From a virus, in the IMG/VR virus record IMGVR_UViG_3300042261_001026, positions 1 to 20,481 of that record: 20,481 nucleotides of DNA; one strand, given 5' to 3'. The notes under the pieces are model-generated. The model made no database searches and was not told where the DNA came from. It was given only the letters and a program-made list of their open reading frames with translations. Position 1 is the first letter of the stretch. Each line of letters begins with the position of its first letter. Position numbers and translations under genes: made by a program. This document shows, piece after piece, positions 1 through 8,730 of the stretch.

Positions 1-1164
1 TGCGATTAGATCGGCCAACGATGTTTGTAATGATTGTATCTGATTCGAATATGCTTGTTGTGCCGCTGCTTTGTTTTGTGCGGTTGTGCTTAATATCCCA
101 GCCGTATTTTGAGACGCATTTGTCCTCAAATTCGATGTATTTGTTGATTTTTGGGTCGCAATTTGCGATAATGCCGAACCTAAATTTGATTGGATTGTCG
201 CCTTATTAGTTGCTGAATTTTGTACGGAATTTGCTAATGTTGTCGATGCGCTTAATCCTGTCTGTGCTGCCGCTAAGGCATTTGATTTTTGACTTTCAAT
301 TTCAGTTGCTAAAAGATCATCCAAAATTTTAGTCTTATACTCTTGAATCCCTTGACCGGATAATGTTTTGCCAGTCGCTTTCTGTTGATATTCCAATAAT
401 TTCTCAGCTTCCGCGACTTTCGACTGATAGGCCGCAGACGTTGTAACCGTTCCGTATTTTGATTCATACGCGGCCTTCTCTTCCGCTGTCATTGTACCGG
501 CTAAATATTGTTCTTGAAGTGCCGCTCGTTCGCCCATCTGAGCATACGGCTCCAAATATTTTTTGGTTTCTTCGTCTGCGGTTTCGTATTCCGTATACGC
601 CTTTGCGGCATAATCTTTCAATAGTTGCGATGATTCGTCCGCCCCTTTTTCAATATCAAGTAGCGATTCATTTAATCCTTTATTAATGGCATCTATAGCT
701 GCGGTTGACCCTCCAGTTAAATATTGCATAACAGAATCTTTGCTACTAGATGCTTCGGCCAACGCTTTTGCATATCCAGCCGTTAAAGTATCCCGTTGAA
801 TGATCCCCGAATCAACGTAGGTTTTAATCATATTTGATTCTAACGAATCTAGTCCTGAATTTTGGAGTTCATTGTATTTTTTAAGCGTTGCAATTGCGCC
901 GTCAGCTGATGCGTTTAATGTTGCGATAACCTCCGCTTCCCCACTTGTTATAACGCCTTTTGCTTCTAAATATTTAGCCTCCATATCCGTTATAATTTCA
1001 TCACTTTTTTTTTGAAGATATTCTTGGGCTTTTTCGTATGCAGCGGCTTCTTCTGTTGCGGTTTCCCTGACTGCTTCAGCAGCACGTTTTTGAGGTCCTC
1101 CTGTTAAAGCATCTACGGTTCCTCCAATTACTTTACCTATAGTATTAACTATACCTGTTGGCAT
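1..1164 (-). CDS. Putative DNA-injection/internal virion protein, partial (C-terminus beyond left edge)
   Basis: Reading leftward from ATG at 1164 there is an open frame of 388 codons with no stop before the window edge, so the C-terminus is missing. A strong Shine-Dalgarno site (GGAGGTGA) lies just upstream inside the end of the preceding gene, whose TAA is immediately followed by this ATG. The protein starts with a short Gly-rich segment (MPTGIVNTIGKVIGGTVDAL). It then becomes long, helical and rich in Ala, Glu, Gln, Ser and Thr, with heptad-like stretches at about residues 30-100 and 190-290. The last 100 residues seen are Ala/Ser/Asn/Gln-rich and repetitive. P22-like phages place ejection proteins (gp7/gp16/gp20 type) just after gp10, and their composition is similar. 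The position fits an ejection protein that enters the host envelope with the DNA. This is inferred from context and composition; no diagnostic motif was recognised. Confidence 0.7.
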   Translation of the reverse strand, partial: MPTGIVNTIGKVIGGTVDALTGGPQKRAAEAVRETATEEAAAYEKAQEYLQKKSDEIITDMEAKYLEAKGVITSGEAEVIATLNASADGAIATLKKYNELQNSGLDSLESNMIKTYVDSGIIQRDTLTAGYAKALAEASSSKDSVMQYLTGGSTAAIDAINKGLNESLLDIEKGADESSQLLKDYAAKAYTEYETADEETKKYLEPYAQMGERAALQEQYLAGTMTAEEKAAYESKYGTVTTSAAYQSKVAEAEKLLEYQQKATGKTLSGQGIQEYKTKILDDLLATEIESQKSNALAAAQTGLSASTTLANSVQNSATNKATIQSNLGSALSQIATQKSTNTSNLRTNASQNTAGILSTTAQNKAAAQQAYSNQIQSLQTSLADLIA

Positions 1165-1632
1165 TTATTTCACCTCCAATATGAATACTAAATCTGATAA
1201 TTTGAATTCATTTTTTTCTAAAAATTTAGATATGTTAAATTTTGGAGAAATTTGAATATGGCATAACTTGCACTTCATACTTTTAGATATCTTTTTTATT
1301 TCGTTTAACATAACAATTAGAATTTTCCCCTGTTCACTTTTAGATAAGCTTGGGTTTGGTTGAATACCTAAATCCTGAATAATTGAAATTTTGGAATCGT
1401 AAAGACTGGTAGAAATTAATAACAAACAAATTCCAACAACCTTGCTTCCTTTTTTAACAACAAAGCCATATAAATTAGGATTAGTTAAACTTTGTTCCAA
1501 TAATTTCAATATGGTTTCCGGTGAAAAAGAACAGCCAAATTTATTAAGTTCAAATTTTTGAAATGATTTGCTTGCTATTAAAAGAGCATCTACAAAATGT
1601 TCTTTTTTACATTTCTCTACATCGTATACCAT
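1165..1632 (-). CDS. GNAT-like acetyltransferase domain protein
   Basis: This 155-aa protein starts at ATG 1632, overlapping the previous gene by 16 nt, with AGGAAAGG as ribosome site. The layout is that of a small GNAT fold: N-terminal helices (residues 10-50), then strands with YGFVVKKGSKVVGICLLL (about 55-72). Next is a segment resembling GNAT motif A (QDLGIQPNPSLSKSEQGKIL) followed by a helix, then CHIQISPKFNISKFLEKNEF, similar to the usual C-terminal strand and helix. The acetyl-CoA loop is degenerate: the family pattern R/Q-x-x-G-x-G/A appears only as SKSEQGK. Catalysis is therefore uncertain. Small GNAT-like proteins are known between tail genes in podovirus genomes, where their role is unclear. 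It is Lys-rich and likely cytoplasmic or virion-associated. The fold is moderately sure; the substrate is unknown. Confidence 0.6.
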   Translation of the reverse strand: MVYDVEKCKKEHFVDALLIASKSFQKFELNKFGCSFSPETILKLLEQSLTNPNLYGFVVKKGSKVVGICLLLISTSLYDSKISIIQDLGIQPNPSLSKSEQGKILIVMLNEIKKISKSMKCKLCHIQISPKFNISKFLEKNEFKLSDLVFILEVK

Positions 1633-2009
1633 ATAACTACCTTTCCTCGTGCGCTGGTTGTTTCTGAAAAACTACTTGAATCGAATAGTCCTCCAGTTGT
1701 TCGATATAAGGTTAAAGTTTGTCCTGATAAATCAAGTTTTAAATAATCGAATCCGTTTGATCCTAAATAGACCTCGGTTACTGCATCATTCGTAACTTGC
1801 GGTAAACAACTCATTATTTTTTCCGATGATCCAATACTGCTTAAATCAACCGTTTGGCTTTCGGTACTATCCATATTCCAGGCCGGAATATCCAAAATAG
1901 CTATTTTAAGCAATTCCGAACCTGACCATCGTGAAAATATGGTTTGTAGATACGAGTGAACAGCATTAATATCCGGTAAAGCTAAAAACGTCGGTATTTT
2001 AAAAGCCAC
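1617..2009 (-). CDS. Small virion-operon protein, function unknown
   Basis: This is a 130-aa protein not recognised as a known family. The start is GTG at 2009, supported by GAGGAGG nine bases upstream. It overlaps the end of the gp10-like gene by 11 nt and is itself overlapped by the GNAT-like gene by 16 nt, so translation is probably coupled. The N-terminus (AFKIPTFLALPDINAVHSYLQ) looks helical; the rest is Ser/Thr-rich and probably beta-rich, ending in GKVVIWYTM. No signal peptide or membrane segment is seen. Its place between gp10-like and injection-like genes suggests a small tail or tail-accessory component, but this is only positional inference. Confidence 0.75.
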   Translation of the reverse strand: MAFKIPTFLALPDINAVHSYLQTIFSRWSGSELLKIAILDIPAWNMDSTESQTVDLSSIGSSEKIMSCLPQVTNDAVTEVYLGSNGFDYLKLDLSGQTLTLYRTTGGLFDSSSFSETTSARGKVVIWYTM

Positions 2010-3450
2010 TGATACCTACCTCCTCATATACTTTTCCGATAACAATCGGGACAGCCGGAGTACCCTCAATCTGATATTTTCGTGAATAATACGATCCCAT
2101 CGAATTAAGGATTACCATCGGTGAATATTGACCTTTTCGATTCAAATTAATATATCGCCAGTTGGAGTATCTCAACGTTCCGTCCATCATCATATCGATT
2201 GTTCTGAGCCTTAATTGAGGGATAGTATTACCGTCATCACCAAGCCCTTGCCCATTTTTGATAAACAGTTGCAACCGATAACTTCGTTTTTCTTTTAATG
2301 GCGCGGAATGATCTATAAATCCACTATCTTTAAAAAAATAAATTTGGTTTCCGTTATCCGTGTAAAAAAGTTCATTCATTTCCAATATCGTGTCATCAAA
2401 TCGACTGCACCATAAATGTTTATTCCAGGAACGGGCATAAATATAAGATTGCCCGACAAATCTTTCACGTGTTGATGTTGCTTTATTCCAATAGGTTCTT
2501 TTAAACCAATAACCGCTGCCAATATCATAAATAAAACATTGATCTTCAGTTGGAAAGTTCGCAAATAAAAAGCTTTTTCCTAAAATCGAACATGATTCCA
2601 ATCGACAATCTGAAACAGTTTCTAAATTTTGAAATGTTCGATCAAAAGATGTATCAATGGCTGTTGCCGTTTGCCCGGCTAATGAAACCAGTTTTCGTTT
2701 GTTATCAAATAAATACATCACTTCATCAATAACTGTTTGTGAATAAGCCGACATACCACCTCGCGCGGATAAAATACCCTCTAATCGACTGAATGGACTT
2801 GTGCCGTCGTTATACCAAAACTCAACCGATCGAGTTCCGATTATGACTAAAACCCGTTTTACAACATACAACGCGATAATATAGTCCGCGTCCGCTTCTG
2901 CGGTATAAACGTCTAAGGCACTCCATGTTGTGGGTGAATTCATAAAATCACAAAAACCGAATTGACCTGTTCCTGCTTTATTCGCAATTAGCCATTGATC
3001 GAAAAAAGCAACATGAGTAACTTCTGTCGGAGCGTCTCCATCTGAAATAAATTGCGCCGATCCTGCAGTTCCATCTGTATAAAGTATTTTTCCGCCATTG
3101 GCCATTACTAAATAATCGCCATTATCCGTAAATGTGACCGGTGTTCCGGCTGTTAATAAATCAGAGTTAGTTAGTTCCGTAATAACTCCGCTATCGGTAC
3201 ATGAAAATACTCTTCCATCAGAGACAAACACCGCAACCTGTTTATTTTCCCACCAATAACCACCATCACCACTTTTATTTGTTCCTGTTTTAGTAAATTT
3301 TGTTGTTCCTGGAAACGAACAAACATTCCCGACATCATCAAGATAGGAATCGTACATTTCAGATCCCAAGCCTTGAGTAAATCCCGAATCAACATTTTGA
3401 TACGGTTTTGCATTAATAGGAATTTCTACGGTAGTTTTATATGCTGTCAT
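1999..3450 (-). CDS. P22 gp10-like packaged-DNA stabilisation/tail hub protein
   Basis: The protein is 483 aa from ATG 3450 (AAGGAG nine bases upstream). An upstream in-frame TTG at 3480 lies before that site and is not used here. The start overlaps the stop of the preceding gene as ATGA. The sequence is mostly beta-strand, with repeated blade-like segments such as NGDYLVMANGGKILYTDG, FFDQWLIANKAG, VLVIIGTRSVEFWYNDG and YLFDNKRKLVSLAG. This beta-propeller-like pattern, including the 'RSVEFWYNDG...SPF.R..G' stretch, is typical of P22 gp10-type proteins. These sit below the gp4 ring and close the tail channel after packaging. Length matches P22 gp10 (about 470 aa). Position two genes after the gp4-like adaptor supports the call. 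No truncation is seen. Confidence is good for the family, less so for exact orthology. Confidence 0.8.
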   Translation of the reverse strand: MTAYKTTVEIPINAKPYQNVDSGFTQGLGSEMYDSYLDDVGNVCSFPGTTKFTKTGTNKSGDGGYWWENKQVAVFVSDGRVFSCTDSGVITELTNSDLLTAGTPVTFTDNGDYLVMANGGKILYTDGTAGSAQFISDGDAPTEVTHVAFFDQWLIANKAGTGQFGFCDFMNSPTTWSALDVYTAEADADYIIALYVVKRVLVIIGTRSVEFWYNDGTSPFSRLEGILSARGGMSAYSQTVIDEVMYLFDNKRKLVSLAGQTATAIDTSFDRTFQNLETVSDCRLESCSILGKSFLFANFPTEDQCFIYDIGSGYWFKRTYWNKATSTRERFVGQSYIYARSWNKHLWCSRFDDTILEMNELFYTDNGNQIYFFKDSGFIDHSAPLKEKRSYRLQLFIKNGQGLGDDGNTIPQLRLRTIDMMMDGTLRYSNWRYINLNRKGQYSPMVILNSMGSYYSRKYQIEGTPAVPIVIGKVYEEVGISGF

Positions 3451-4382
3451 ACCGTAGCACTCCTTGAAATTTCTTCCCAAACAGAATCTGTGCTATTCCA
3501 TATAAAAGAAATGACACAATTTTTTCCGAGTGTGATTGGTTGGCCTGAAAGCAGAACTAATCCATTCCCATTACTGAACGTTACTGTGGCCGAATCGCTT
3601 CTGCCTCTAACAATTAAAAACTCGCCGTTAACCGTTCCGGCCACAATTTGAGGATTGCTCGTTACCTCAATATTTCCGCTCAATCCCTGTATATTCATAA
3701 TAGTGTGCGTTTTGGTCAATCCGGTTACATCAACGTCGGTTGTACTTGAATATGAGTATGCCACTCCGATTTTAGAAGAAGCAAACCAATCGACTAAAAA
3801 ATATGATTGTCGTGATCCGCTAAAGGTTGTCGTCCCTGACCCCCTAAAAATATAGTAATTTTGAGCCTCAATGACGCCGGTAATCGTAAGCGTCTTCGCT
3901 GAAGCAACGGTTGTATATGCTCCAAATTCATATTTTAAATTTACATTTGATGGGATAGTCAGATCATTATCTATTTCCCAATTACCAGGTGATAAATAAA
4001 TAGTTCGATCATTTCCGGCAGTGGCAGCAATAGCCAGTCCGATTGTCGTGTCGTTTTTATCCGTGCCATAATCTGACGCATTAATATAAAGCGTCGATAA
4101 GGAAATAATTTGATAGGTATGCAAATCCTTTGTGTCGATTATCACTCCATCAGAATCTTTTATGACGATTGAATAAGTACCGTCTGCGTATATTGCAGCA
4201 ACTCCGCGCGCATCTAGCGTAACCGGATTTTCGGATTCAGTGACCTTGTCCGCATCTTCCCAAACCGTTTTTAAAGTCAATCCATCCGCTTCATAAAAAT
4301 AAATAGAACCGCCGGATAATGGATTACCACTTGAATCAATAACACCTGAAACCAGAAAATCAACTTGATGTGCTTGTGTCAT
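3447..4382 (-). CDS. Tail fibre/appendage-like protein with collagen-binding-like N-domain
   Basis: This 311-aa protein has ATG at 4382 and GGAGG seven bases upstream. The N-terminal 100 residues resemble a domain common in podoviral tail proteins: VSGVIDSSGNPLSGGSIYFYEADG, then NPVTLDARGVAAIYADGTYSIVIKDSDG. That is a short beta-sandwich of the carboxypeptidase-regulatory/appendage type. Residues 100-150 (ASDYGTDKNDTTIGLAIAA, then RTIYLSPGNWEIDNDLTIPSN) look like the start of a pectate-lyase-type beta-helix, but the helix is short. The C-terminus (NGLVLLSGQPITLGKNCVISFIWN) resembles a fibre tip motif. There is no catalytic signature, so enzymatic tailspike activity is not claimed. Lying between gp4-like and gp10-like genes, it is probably a short tail appendage or adaptor for a receptor-binding fibre. 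Confidence 0.7.
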   Translation of the reverse strand: MTQAHQVDFLVSGVIDSSGNPLSGGSIYFYEADGLTLKTVWEDADKVTESENPVTLDARGVAAIYADGTYSIVIKDSDGVIIDTKDLHTYQIISLSTLYINASDYGTDKNDTTIGLAIAATAGNDRTIYLSPGNWEIDNDLTIPSNVNLKYEFGAYTTVASAKTLTITGVIEAQNYYIFRGSGTTTFSGSRQSYFLVDWFASSKIGVAYSYSSTTDVDVTGLTKTHTIMNIQGLSGNIEVTSNPQIVAGTVNGEFLIVRGRSDSATVTFSNGNGLVLLSGQPITLGKNCVISFIWNSTDSVWEEISRSATV

Positions 4383-4394
4383 CCTTTGCCTCCA

Positions 4395-5237
4395 TTAATC
4401 ACTAAAAAACGGTTGAATTTGAAGATCGCCTTTTTCACTGTTCGCCCCGTTAGCCTTTATTTTAGCTTCATTCATTTGAAGTCTTATGTCGCTTAGAGGT
4501 TGCCCAAATATTCCGGCTGATGGGGCTAATTCGTAAGCTAATGCAGAAACTAAATGCAGATACCATTCCCCGAAAAAGTCTGGTGTATTTGATCCTAAAT
4601 CAAAATCTTGCGGATATCGATAGACAAAACCCTCTAATAAATAGGTCGCCTTATCTGGGAATGGGTAAAGAAAAATTCTTGAAGATGATCTACGCTCGAA
4701 AAATATATCTGTTGGAATGCCGTCATTATTGCTATCTGAAATATTATAGGTTTGATATTGCTTTTGCGTGATAGGAGATAAATCGTAAATATCCGTATTG
4801 TCTCTTAACCTAAAATCTGAAATGCCAACTACGCTTGTCTGTATCGTAATATTTCCGAGTGAGGCGTATCCTGTCCCTAATACTGGTGCTGATGCAGCAC
4901 TTGTGGTTAATTTTCTCCAATAGCTTAATGATTGAGCACCTGTAATCGGAATGGTATCTGCTGTTAAACTATGATTTCTTATGCACTCATAATCATAACC
5001 ATCCGAACCCAAAACTTTATTTGATGCCGTTAACGGATATGAAACAAAATCCGAGTTATATAAAAGAACACCCTCACCCCGCAAATTCAATACGATCATA
5101 TTGAGCAATGATGAAGCATTTCGATATTCGTCTGCGGAAGGTATTTGACCTATTCCTAAACGCCCGATTTTTCTAAGAGCTTCCTCAATAATTTGATTGC
5201 GAGTTAATGTGAAATTATATGAACCGGATGTTGTCAT
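4395..5237 (-). CDS. P22 gp4-like head-to-tail adaptor (tail accessory factor)
   Basis: This is a 280-aa protein whose ATG directly follows the TAG of the upstream gene (TAGATG). It opens with LTRNQIIEEALRKIGRLG and SADEYRNASSLLNMIVLNL, the two-helix opening typical of gp4-like adaptors. It closes with TPDFFGEWYLHLVSALAYELAPSAG, equivalent to the conserved 'FPEEW..AL..NLA..LAPEYG' helix of the family. A small aromatic/Cys insert at about residues 81-108 (YDYECIRNHS... SYWRKL) looks like the carbohydrate-binding-like inserts often seen in phage structural proteins. P22 gp4 (166 aa) binds the portal and extends it for gp10. This homologue is longer, mostly because of that insert and the beta-rich middle. 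The family call is quite secure. Confidence 0.82.
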   Translation of the reverse strand: MTTSGSYNFTLTRNQIIEEALRKIGRLGIGQIPSADEYRNASSLLNMIVLNLRGEGVLLYNSDFVSYPLTASNKVLGSDGYDYECIRNHSLTADTIPITGAQSLSYWRKLTTSAASAPVLGTGYASLGNITIQTSVVGISDFRLRDNTDIYDLSPITQKQYQTYNISDSNNDGIPTDIFFERRSSSRIFLYPFPDKATYLLEGFVYRYPQDFDLGSNTPDFFGEWYLHLVSALAYELAPSAGIFGQPLSDIRLQMNEAKIKANGANSEKGDLQIQPFFSD

Positions 5238-5576
5238 CTACGCATCCACCGCGCCTTGAAATTCCGGTAATGTTTTGAGATATGCATAAGCCGCTTGCAC
5301 ATAATCAGTGTAATAGGTTGTAATTGGTTGCGGTTCAGGATTTTCTTCAGTTGCTTCCGGTATAACCATGTATGATAACGATAATGGACTAACTAACTGT
5401 ACACGTACGTAATTTCCTATTTTAGCCCCTTTTCCGTGGTCGCAAAGCTGTTCACTTCCATAAATGCCATAATCGATATCTACACCGTCTCCGTTGTGCC
5501 TGTTGACGCAGTAAATTCGAATATACGCATTCGGAATATTCACCCCTGAGATTGTTACTGTATTTATTAATGCCAT
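5238..5576 (-). CDS. Small structural-operon protein, function unknown
   Basis: This 112-aa protein has ATG at 5576 and an excellent AAGGAGG site upstream. The sequence is beta-rich: NTVTISGVNIPNAYIRIYCVNR, then DIDYGIYGSEQLCDHG, NYVRVQLVSPLSLSYMVIP, and a C-terminal helix DYVQAAYAYLKTLPEFQGAVDA. Short proteins of this type, with an N-terminal beta part and a C-terminal 'YLKTLPEF.GA.D' helix, are common just upstream of adaptor or tail genes in phages, and their role is not established. The stop touches the start of the gp4-like gene, so the two are probably co-translated. A virion assembly or tail function is inferred from position only. Confidence 0.75.
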   Translation of the reverse strand: MALINTVTISGVNIPNAYIRIYCVNRHNGDGVDIDYGIYGSEQLCDHGKGAKIGNYVRVQLVSPLSLSYMVIPEATEENPEPQPITTYYTDYVQAAYAYLKTLPEFQGAVDA

Positions 5577-5595
5577 TTTTTTTGCCTCCTTAAAT

Positions 5596-8500
5596 TTAAT
5601 TAATATTAATATTTAATAAATTTATTTCGTTTGCCGTAAAAGCTTTATTTTTATAAAAAATGATAGTATTTATATACCCACCAAAAAAGTAGGTTTGATC
5701 TAAAGATTTACCATAATAACTACCAATTTGAGCATCATAATTTGTATTATTTATAGTCCCTGTTTGGTCAAGCGATGTAAAAAGTGTGTTATTAGTATAA
5801 ACAAAATTTTTTGCGCCATTATAAACAAAACTAGCTTTAACTTTTTGTGATGTTATAAAACCTTGGTTAGCATTAACTCTTATTCCACTACCGTTAATTG
5901 TCGTTAATTGTATATTTCCTCCAAAATATCCAGCAAAAAATGATCCATCTGTTCCATTCATATGTTTTGATAGCACCAATTGTGTAAATTGATCGGCCCT
6001 ATAATCATAATAGTGATAGCAAAATATACTAAATTGTGTCATATCGTTAAAAATAGAGGATGGTGTAACCGTTAAATAATCATAATTAGTATTAATAAAT
6101 TTAATTCCTATCATGCCATTAATTGAGCAAATTACTCCCGCTGTCGCAATAATAGGTTGATATACTAATGTTGGTTGAATCGCATTGTTTCCGTTTCCAG
6201 ATTGGTCATACCCAATAGATACGGAAGCCGTTGAAACTCCTGCAAAACTTAATATATTCGGCGTGTCCAGTTCATTTCCGATGAAACCGATATCCTTTGT
6301 AGCACTATCTGACCACCGTTGAATCTGAATACAATATCCGTTATATGTTGGGCTAAGCTTACGCAAAGAATACGCTGCGGTTGCTCCGGGGACCAACTGC
6401 AAAATAGGGGTGTTTTCAACTGTTCTTAGATTAAAATTTCCACTGACTTTGTAATTCCCATGCAAATTGCCAGATTTAACGGAAATCGTGCCGTCGATAT
6501 ATAGATTTGAGGTTACCCAATTAACATAAATTCCATTTACGATTGAGGGCAAAGTGATGCTTGAAAATCGGCCTGTTAAATTGCCGTTCAGAACTTTAAA
6601 GATGTTTCCAGGTTTTGGTACAAAATTAAGCGTAGGGCTAATAACCAGATTTCCGGTTGCATAACCATACTGGCCGTTAAAAGTTACTGAGTCATAATCC
6701 GAAGCACTTCTTAAATCGATATTGGTTGTTATTAGTATGGCCCATTTGTTGGCAAAATAATTATTAATAATCAATATATTTGAAGTTGAAAGGGCTGAAT
6801 TAAAATACATGATTTCCGATAGATAGCCATTCCAATAGCCGGCTCCCCAATCGGTACCGATTCTTAATTTTGAATTTGCAATAGAGACACTTCCACCAGC
6901 ATTATAACTTATAGGCTGACTAGTACCATTACAATAATAAACATTTCCTGTTGTTGAGCCATTGCTTCCACCGAATCGTGTAAAAATTCTGCTGGCAAAT
7001 AGCGTATTAGTATCCGAGAAATATTGCGCATAATTCCAGAAACTCACACCGGCATTACTTGTAGTGGTTCCCCTCCCTAACGTAAATCCAGCCCCACTAC
7101 TTGTTGACCCAAAGCCAATAAATCGTTGCGAGGCTGATGGATTAACAACCTGTACAACATACGCCACGGTCATATCAGGATTTCCACTGATTCCGAAATT
7201 GGATGCCGTTTGTAAATACTGACCGGTTGAACTGTTAAAATAAATCGATGCCAAATTATTGAAAACCGATTGGTTATAAGAGGGTTGTTGAGATGCTGAA
7301 AGCTGCAACGGATGATTATTATTCCCGCTCTTATCAAACCAAGCGCTGACGGAGGTTGATGTGCCGCCATTGGCTGTACAGACGGAACCAATGTCGCTCG
7401 CATCCAACCACAACACCGGCGACACATCGATTGCACCCGGTGCGCTGGTTACTACAATTTGGCCTGCGCTGTACAAGTTGCTTAAATCCCACGCTAAACC
7501 GGCATTAAGCGTCGGCAGCGTAATATTCACGAACCGGCCGCTATTGATGTTCGCGCCACGAAGCACGGTAAAGCTGTTGCCGGCGGCCAACGTAATGGCA
7601 TTGGGTGTCGCAATCACCAAACTGCCGGTGGGGATGCCGTAGGTGCCGTTGAGCGTGACCCAATCATACCCATCTGCCGCGACTGACCGGATATCGATGT
7701 TGGTGGTTATCGGGATGGCCCATTTGTTGGATAGGTAGTTTTCGACAGCCTGACGATTTGGGGTAGACAGTGCCGTATTATAAATAATGATTTCCGAGAT
7801 ATTTCCGTTTAAATGCCGTGCCGGTGATCCGCCGTTCACCCAAGCGGCAATACTGCCGGGACCGAATTGTTTATTGTTAACGCCGCCGTTGGGGAAGATA
7901 ACACCATTCACCCCATTTGCATAAGTCCACGATTTATTACCATCATCTCCGACATATGAAATATAAGAGATATTGTTTTTAATAAACCCGGCTGCTGTAT
8001 TGGCATCATCTCCGTTTATACGAGCTCTATTTGTATAATTAAATACACCTGCAGTCGATAAATTTAAATGGACATAACCCGATAACCAAGAGTTGGCTGC
8101 CAATAACGGATTCGCACCGGAAGCATCCGTCATTGCAGTTGCTTTAAATACAATGAATGCACCGATGGATGTATAAATGCCGACATTCGGGTATGAGATA
8201 AACTGAGTTGATCCGTTAAAGGTTAAACTGGGATATCCGTTCAGAATCGTAGTATTATAACTGGGTTGATAAGCCAGCGTATTCTGTGATGCGTTGTAAT
8301 TATTTCCACTCTTATCCATCCATGCACTCACTGCATTGGCGCTGGCTGCATTGGCCGTGCTGATGGAGCCGATATCACCGGCATCCAACCACAACACCGG
8401 CGATACCGGAATACCGGCCGGTGCGCTGGTTACCACCAGTTGCCCGGCGCTATACAATTTGCTCAAATCCCAGGATAATCCTGAATTTAGGGTTGGTAAT

Positions 8501-8730
8501 GAAATATCTGAAAACCGACCTGTGTTAGGCGTTGTGCTTAGAATATTGAAATAATCGCCCGCAACAGTTGGGTTGTAGGTTACGTTCCGTGTTATGGTAA
8601 TACTGCCAGTAGCACTTCCCGAAAACTGAACGTCAACCGTCCCAGGCGTACCACTGGTTAAGAGCGTGATTGCATTCGCCTGAGCTATTCCAAAAATTAG
8701 AAATACTAAGCTGAGTAAAAATCGTTTCAT
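5596..8730 (-). CDS. Large secreted/fibre-like protein with three LamG-like lectin modules
   Basis: This 1044-aa protein has an N-terminal signal peptide (hydrophobic LLSLVFLIFGIAQANA, likely cut after ANA). Its ATG overlaps the stop of the upstream gene (TAATG) and has no clear ribosome site, so translation is probably coupled. The body repeats one plan. A beta-strand unit (F..I.LPTLNSGLSWDLSKLYSAGQLVVTSAP at about 74-105, again near 400-435, degenerate near 720-760) is followed by a LamG/ConA-like jelly roll. Jelly roll 1 starts at SPVLWLDAGDIG (about 110) and ends with SNKWAI (about 338). Jelly roll 2 starts at SPVLWLDASDIG (about 437) and ends with ANKWAI (about 664). The third (about 785-1044) starts AYSLRKLSPTYNGY and contains KDIGF and YDQSGNGNNA, like the arabinofuranosidase-B-type fold common in phage fibres. 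No catalytic residues can be assigned. It probably binds glycans. A signal peptide is unusual for a virion fibre. Confidence 0.82.
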   Translation of the reverse strand: MKRFLLSLVFLIFGIAQANAITLLTSGTPGTVDVQFSGSATGSITITRNVTYNPTVAGDYFNILSTTPNTGRFSDISLPTLNSGLSWDLSKLYSAGQLVVTSAPAGIPVSPVLWLDAGDIGSISTANAASANAVSAWMDKSGNNYNASQNTLAYQPSYNTTILNGYPSLTFNGSTQFISYPNVGIYTSIGAFIVFKATAMTDASGANPLLAANSWLSGYVHLNLSTAGVFNYTNRARINGDDANTAAGFIKNNISYISYVGDDGNKSWTYANGVNGVIFPNGGVNNKQFGPGSIAAWVNGGSPARHLNGNISEIIIYNTALSTPNRQAVENYLSNKWAIPITTNIDIRSVAADGYDWVTLNGTYGIPTGSLVIATPNAITLAAGNSFTVLRGANINSGRFVNITLPTLNAGLAWDLSNLYSAGQIVVTSAPGAIDVSPVLWLDASDIGSVCTANGGTSTSVSAWFDKSGNNNHPLQLSASQQPSYNQSVFNNLASIYFNSSTGQYLQTASNFGISGNPDMTVAYVVQVVNPSASQRFIGFGSTSSGAGFTLGRGTTTSNAGVSFWNYAQYFSDTNTLFASRIFTRFGGSNGSTTGNVYYCNGTSQPISYNAGGSVSIANSKLRIGTDWGAGYWNGYLSEIMYFNSALSTSNILIINNYFANKWAILITTNIDLRSASDYDSVTFNGQYGYATGNLVISPTLNFVPKPGNIFKVLNGNLTGRFSSITLPSIVNGIYVNWVTSNLYIDGTISVKSGNLHGNYKVSGNFNLRTVENTPILQLVPGATAAYSLRKLSPTYNGYCIQIQRWSDSATKDIGFIGNELDTPNILSFAGVSTASVSIGYDQSGNGNNAIQPTLVYQPIIATAGVICSINGMIGIKFINTNYDYLTVTPSSIFNDMTQFSIFCYHYYDYRADQFTQLVLSKHMNGTDGSFFAGYFGGNIQLTTINGSGIRVNANQGFITSQKVKASFVYNGAKNFVYTNNTLFTSLDQTGTINNTNYDAQIGSYYGKSLDQTYFFGGYINTIIFYKNKAFTANEINLLNININ
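7400..7730 (-). repeat. Intragenic direct repeat, copy 2 (lectin module gene)
   Basis: Within the 1044-aa gene, blocks recur about 980 bp apart. A 23-bp identical stretch lies at 7400-7422 and 8381-8403, and CCGGTGCGCTGGTTAC also occurs near both. ATGGCCCATTTGTTGG at 7715-7730 recurs at 6737-6752. These mark module boundaries and show recent duplication of an approximately 326-residue unit. The 7360-7740 block is notably richer in G+C than adjacent DNA. Confidence 0.7.

Noticed and set aside
7361-8554. Plus-strand frames opposite the lectin gene (7361-7642 and 8336-8554)
   Set aside because: They are opposite-strand shadows of the duplicated modules, similar to each other only because the minus-strand units are repeats.
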